The notes under the pieces: model-generated | What the model was told of the DNA's origin: nothing | What the model saw: only the letters and a program-made list of their open reading frames with translations | Databases searched by the model: none | Shown: in pieces, positions 61,709 to 64,000 of the stretch | Position numbering within the stretch: the first letter of the stretch is position 1 | How the letters are laid out: every line of letters starts with the position of its first letter | Assembly: GCA_031292355.1 (NCBI GenBank) | Contig: JARLHI010000060.1 | Coordinates: 1 to 64,000, forward strand | DNA from: Candidatus Obscuribacterales bacterium | GTDB taxonomy: Bacteria > Cyanobacteriota > Vampirovibrionia > Obscuribacterales > Obscuribacteraceae | Direction: 5' to 3' | DNA: 64,000 nt | Translations under genes and position numbers: made by a program

Positions 61709-62887
61709 TCAGGCTCTCAGATTTTTTATATTTTCTTTGATCAAAGCGGCGATGTACTGTACATCGTCTTCATCCATGTTAGCGTGCGTGGGCAAATTCA
61801 TGCCTCGTGCGGCAAAACTGGTGGCAACAGGAAGTGTTGCGTCATAAGATTTGCCCTTAGTGGTGGCAGTAAGTTGTGCAGCTGTGTCTTTGTGCAATTG
61901 TTCGTAAGGCGGCATGATATGCAGCGGATAAAAGAGTGGACGAGTTTCTACACCCTCTTTAGCCAGTCGTTTCATCAATTCATCGCGTTCAGCTTCTCCA
62001 CCTTTTTTCAAGAGAATGGAATACATCCAGTAAGCGTGATGCGCGTAAGGTTTTTCGACGGGCAAAACAATGTGGTCAGTCAAATCCTGTAAGTGTTTGT
62101 CGTACCACTGCGCCACTTGTTGGCGCTGTGCCTGGTGCCACTCGATGTTTTCTAGTTGAGCAAGGGCAACGGCGCCCTGCATATTCGTCATGCGGTAGTT
62201 GTAGCCGATGACTGGAAACCAGTAACGGCGATTAGGGTCCATGCCCTGACCTTTGAGCAATTTGGTTTTGGCTGCTATCTGCGAATCGTTGGTGACGACT
62301 GCACCACCTTCGCCGCACGTGATGATTTTGTTGCCGAAGAATGAAAACGTAGATGAATGACCAATCGAGCCAACCTTCTGCCCGTTGTACAGCGCTCCGT
62401 GAGCTTCCGCTGCATCTTCTAAGACGAAAAGATTGTGCTTCTTTGCTATTTCCATGATGGGCGCCATGTCAGCGGGATGCCCGTAGATGTGCACGGCAAT
62501 GATGCCTTTGGTTTTTTCTGTAATCGCTTCTTCGATTTTTGCTGGATCGATATTCCACGTATCTGGTTCGCTGTCGACAAAAACTGGTTTGGCACCACAA
62601 TACATAACAGCGTTTGCTGAGGCAATGTAAGTAAAAGTTGGCACAATCACTTCATCGCCTGGTTTCAAATCATGTGCAAGCAATGCCACATGAATAGCCA
62701 CTGTTCCGTTGCTGCAAGCAAGAGCATGTTTGGCGTCGCAAAATTCAGCGAATTGTTTTTCAAATTCGTGAACGAATTTTCCCTCTGAAGAAAGTCTGGT
62801 GGAGTCGATGCACTCCATCAAATATTGCTTCTCATTTCCGTTGAAACACGGAGAGGCAATCGGAATATTCTTAGTCAGCGCTTCCAT
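61709..62887 (-). CDS. DegT/DnrJ/EryC1/StrS sugar aminotransferase
   Basis: 392 residues from ATG 62887 (ATG 62911 would overlap the previous gene by 41 bp). PLP fold: LACSNGTVAIHVALLA, VIVPTFTYIASANAVMYCGAKPVFVD, EDAAEAHGA, and the PLP lysine in FFGNKIITCGEGG. It aminates a nucleotide-linked keto-sugar, such as those leading to bacillosamine or perosamine. Together with the NeuD/PglD-like acetyltransferase it would make an N-acetylated amino sugar for the surface glycan. Confidence 0.93.
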   Translation of the reverse strand: MEALTKNIPIASPCFNGNEKQYLMECIDSTRLSSEGKFVHEFEKQFAEFCDAKHALACSNGTVAIHVALLAHDLKPGDEVIVPTFTYIASANAVMYCGAKPVFVDSEPDTWNIDPAKIEEAITEKTKGIIAVHIYGHPADMAPIMEIAKKHNLFVLEDAAEAHGALYNGQKVGSIGHSSTFSFFGNKIITCGEGGAVVTNDSQIAAKTKLLKGQGMDPNRRYWFPVIGYNYRMTNMQGAVALAQLENIEWHQAQRQQVAQWYDKHLQDLTDHIVLPVEKPYAHHAYWMYSILLKKGGEAERDELMKRLAKEGVETRPLFYPLHIMPPYEQLHKDTAAQLTATTKGKSYDATLPVATSFAARGMNLPTHANMDEDDVQYIAALIKENIKNLRA

Positions 62888-63431
62888 TTTTTTTGTCTCT
62901 AAGTTCGGCATTTTTGTTTGGTTTTTGCGATTCTAGTTTTTGTAGTCTGGCTTGCAAGTCGGTAATCAAGCTATCCCTTGACTGCAGCTCGCCTTCAAGG
63001 CACTCGATGGATGATAGCAGCAGACCGAGCTTTTCCTCGAAATGACGGACACTTCTTAGATACAAGTTAGTTTGCTGTCGTTCATTGTAATTGATCAGAT
63101 TGATTATTTCCGAGGTGAGCTCAGCGGTTGCCCGGTTGTGCGCCGTCTGGAAGGTGAACATAGGGCGTATCAATTTGCGAAGATACTGCTTAGCCTGATT
63201 GGCAAAGCCATCTTTAGCTTCAGATTCGAGCGACTGATTGACATCGGTAGTCGCCAGCATCTTTTTCAGAGCCGCCTGAATGGCGATTTCCGTTTGATTG
63301 GGCACAGTGTGCTTAGCTTCTTCTGTAAACAGTGCTGCGCTATCGCCTTGCTTCATCAATGCTCTAATGCGTTTAGAAATCAGGTGCTGCGTATTTTCGG
63401 CTAGCGAGCAATCAATGCTTTTTTGACTCAC
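62871..63431 (-). CDS. Coiled-coil protein of the glycan operon
   Basis: 186 residues, fully helical and charged; residues about 105-175 have heptads (LYLRSVRHFEEKLGLLLSSIECLEGELQ) and the end is Lys/Asn-rich. No enzyme motif. Similar coiled-coil proteins occur among O-antigen and glycan genes as scaffolds or chain-length determinants; this is inference. Its ATG overlaps the acetyltransferase stop (63428-63431), and its end overlaps the DegT start by 17 bp. Confidence 0.65.
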   Translation of the reverse strand: MSQKSIDCSLAENTQHLISKRIRALMKQGDSAALFTEEAKHTVPNQTEIAIQAALKKMLATTDVNQSLESEAKDGFANQAKQYLRKLIRPMFTFQTAHNRATAELTSEIINLINYNERQQTNLYLRSVRHFEEKLGLLLSSIECLEGELQSRDSLITDLQARLQKLESQKPNKNAELRDKKNGSAD

Positions 63432-64000
63432 TGGGATACCGTCGCTCTTTTCGTCAAAAGTTTTGCCGGCACACCAACGACTGTCGTGTGTGCTTCTACA
63501 TCTTTGATTACTACTGAACCGGCGCCGGTCACGCTCCAGGAGCCGATTTTGACTTTGGGAATAATACGAGCACCAATGCCTAAAAAAGCTCCTTCAGCGA
63601 CCATCACATTACCTGCTAAGTGACATCCAGGAGCAATGTGGCAGTGTGAGCCGATATCGCCGTCGTGGTCAACGGTTGCCGCAGTGTTGATGATGGCGTT
63701 TTCGCCGACAACGGAAGCCGGGTTGATAATTGCTCCGGCGAAAATGACAGTGCCTGCGCCAATTTCTACGTCTCGAGCGATAATCGCTGATGGGTGAATC
63801 ACTGCCTGTGGTGTCCATCCGTCCAGCACCAATGATGCATATAATTTTTTCCGAATGGTATTATCGCCAATCGCCACCACAAAATTTGTCGGAGCCAGAC
63901 TGGCGTGGTCACGCAGAACTGAGTAGTCGGCAAGAGTTTGAAGAGCGCTGAAAGGGTCGACTAGAGCTTGAATTTGAAACTTGTTCTGGCATTCAATCGC
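63428..64000 (-). CDS. NeuD/PglD-like sugar O/N-acetyltransferase, 5'-truncated
   Basis: The frame is open from 64000 down to the stop at 63428, so the N-terminus lies beyond the window. The visible N-part ends in NFVVAIGDNTIRKKLY, typical of the small Rossmann domain of PglD/NeuD; the rest is a left-handed beta-helix of hexapeptide repeats (IHPSAIIARDVEIGAGTVI, INTAATVDHDGDIGSHCHIAPG) with the catalytic His in VDHD. It acetylates a sugar amine or hydroxyl. First visible gene of a leftward operon of at least six. Confidence 0.9.
   Translation of the reverse strand, partial: AIECQNKFQIQALVDPFSALQTLADYSVLRDHASLAPTNFVVAIGDNTIRKKLYASLVLDGWTPQAVIHPSAIIARDVEIGAGTVIFAGAIINPASVVGENAIINTAATVDHDGDIGSHCHIAPGCHLAGNVMVAEGAFLGIGARIIPKVKIGSWSVTGAGSVVIKDVEAHTTVVGVPAKLLTKRATVSQ

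Overview
The window reads as a stretch of chromosome from a Gram-negative-type bacterium of moderate G+C (a little under half by eye). It has tightly packed operons, many signal-peptide proteins, an RlpA-like and a NagZ-like enzyme, and frequent GTG/TTG starts with good Shine-Dalgarno (SD) sites. The gene mix suggests a non-photosynthetic relative of the cyanobacteria (Vampirovibrionia/Melainabacteria-like): an RRM RNA-binding protein, a DALR protein derived from arginyl-tRNA synthetase, FabV, a Gly/Asn/His/Tyr-rich secreted protein and long TPR/coiled-coil proteins. That placement is inference, not proof. I see no phage, transposon, CRISPR array, rRNA or tRNA.

Layout. 1-3.7 kb: the 3' part of a very long repetitive coiled-coil protein with a 48-bp tandem repeat. 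3.7-12.8 kb: housekeeping genes (FabF, a YgjP-like metallopeptidase, CobU, peptide deformylase) and a small operon that joins a RapZ C-terminal domain to a membrane-anchored YvcK-like protein, followed by a flavin reductase. 12.8-19.2 kb: an AlgX/AlgJ-like protein, a K+ channel, a 2-oxoglutarate oxygenase, an RlpA-like protein and unknown proteins. 19.4-25.3 kb: a lipid island (SDR plus dienoyl-CoA isomerase, PAP2 phosphatase, DUF4239 protein, acyl-CoA ligase, patatin). 25.6-27.9 kb: two secreted proteins. 28-35.1 kb: central metabolism and tRNA modification (SucCD; Pfk-RibD; MiaB-TsaC). 35.1-40.1 kb: small proteins, NagZ with an FHA-adenylate cyclase, and MetK. 40.4-43.2 kb: an ECF sigma factor, an anti-sigma factor with three zinc modules, and two exported proteins. 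43.2-46.2 kb: a core-less ArgRS-like protein, a solo WYL protein and FabV. 46.3-55.4 kb: two polytopic membrane proteins (one GT39-like), a glycosyltransferase, an FkbM methyltransferase and secreted/TPR proteins. 55.4-56.5 kb: poorly coding, possibly decayed. 56.5-59.3 kb: an ArsR regulator, an RRM/zinc-ribbon pair, a GNAT and a membrane protein. 59.3-64 kb: a leftward surface-glycan operon (NeuD/PglD-like acetyltransferase, coiled coil, DegT aminotransferase, GT4, a GT4 N-domain-only paralogue and an unknown), cut by the window end.

Themes are envelope construction (glycans, peptidoglycan turnover, envelope-stress control) and fatty-acid synthesis and breakdown. The least ordinary items are the ArgRS paralogue without a catalytic core, the GT4 paralogue without its donor-binding half, the exact triplication of the anti-sigma zinc module, the RRM/zinc-ribbon operon with two tandem 8-bp palindromes in its leader, and a cluster of five GACTAG hexamers between two divergent small genes. 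No single, clearly new multi-gene system could be proven from sequence reading alone.
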